Of a stretch of 14,914 nucleotides of DNA, positions 14,741 through 14,914 are shown one piece after another; within the stretch, counting starts at the first letter, position 1; each line of letters starts with the position of its first letter. A model generated the notes under the pieces. It was given only the letters and a program-made list of their open reading frames with translations. It did not search any database and was not told where the DNA came from. Source of the stretch: Alistipes sp. (GTDB lineage: Bacteria; Bacteroidota; Bacteroidia; Bacteroidales; Rikenellaceae); assembly GCA_017646785.1 (NCBI GenBank), contig JAGCLX010000135.1:1-14914 (forward strand), read 5' to 3'. Position numbers and translations under genes: made by a program.

Positions 14741-14914
14741 GGCACCACAACAAAATTTCTTGTCAGAGTGGTGCAGATGTGGTGCTGACATGAAAAAGCC
14801 CCGGATGGATAGTACTTGACGTACATTCCATTCGGGGATTTGATTGAGAGGTCGAGAATGACCCCTTATCACAAGTAACATTTCTTGTCAGAAGGGGTTA
14901 GATGTGGCCTCGAC
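14741..14914. repeat. Structured tandem repeat array 2 (one full unit plus parts, cut by window end)
   Basis: A 74-bp block at 14787-14860 aligns without gaps to the blocks at 9240-9313 and 9368-9441. Its hairpin arms AAAGCCCCGGATGGA (14795-14809) and TCCATTCGGGGATTT (14827-14841) differ from those of array 1, mostly by paired, compensatory changes. The nested GTAC-TTGAC-GTAC loop and the flank GATTGAGAGGTCG are kept. The 51-bp spacer after it (14861-14911) and the final GAC predict that another unit starts at the window edge. The left side (14741-14786) retains the end of a previous unit: GCACCAC (14742-14748) pairs with GTGGTGC (14768-14774). No coding sequence is seen. Confidence 0.9.

Noticed and set aside
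14597..14881. Small proteins with ISL/NFT/SEI repeats on either strand
   Set aside because: They are translations of the 9-bp repeat and the structured array; no start signals or protein-like composition.
14741..14914. TIGR-like dual-spacer guide array
   Set aside because: The variable parts are the two arms of a hairpin and change together to keep pairing, so they cannot be independent guide spacers. No Tas-like protein is encoded.

Overview
The window looks like a chromosomal segment from a gut-type member of the Bacteroidales, plausibly Alistipes/Rikenellaceae-like. Support comes from Bacteroidota -33/-7 promoters (TTTG, then TAnnTTTG), paired S46 dipeptidyl-peptidases, three SPII lipoproteins including a BACON-type one, and an LpxB/Maf/ThiL/ArgR gene complement. 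The genus is inference; no rRNA or tRNA gene was seen.

Layout. 1-4150 (+): the C-terminal two-thirds of a DPP7-type S46 peptidase, a terminator, a consensus promoter, maf, and a complete DPP11-type S46 peptidase. 4151-4255: short non-coding gap with a duplicated ~31-bp sequence. 4256-6269 (-): two-gene accessory island, a RepA-like AAA ATPase followed by a DUF6371-type zinc-ribbon/primase-like protein. Two near-identical GGATGGATGG palindromes bracket an AT-rich module that holds the start of the second gene. 6500-8199 (+): lpxB overlapping a degenerate FAH-family gene. 8260-9195 (-): thiL, with a consensus promoter and probably a leaderless start. 9232-9462: tandem array of structured repeats. 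9460-12329 (-): two-lipoprotein operon. 12602-13849 (-): a third lipoprotein, diverging from argR (14103-14567, +). 14637-14736: inverted clusters of a 9-bp repeat. 14741-14914: a second copy of the structured repeat array, running off the window end.

How it fits together. The conserved genes are housekeeping: peptide catabolism (DPP7 and DPP11 cover hydrophobic and acidic P1 residues), nucleotide-pool sanitation (Maf), lipid A synthesis (LpxB), thiamine pyrophosphate synthesis (ThiL) and arginine control (ArgR). The lipoproteins are probably surface or periplasmic proteins of unknown ligand.

The strongest candidate for something undescribed is the family of ~125-128-bp repeat units at 9232-9462 and 14741-14914. 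Each carries a long hairpin whose arms have changed by compensatory substitutions between copies while the nested loop stays fixed. The second is the palindrome-bracketed module in the DUF6371 gene.
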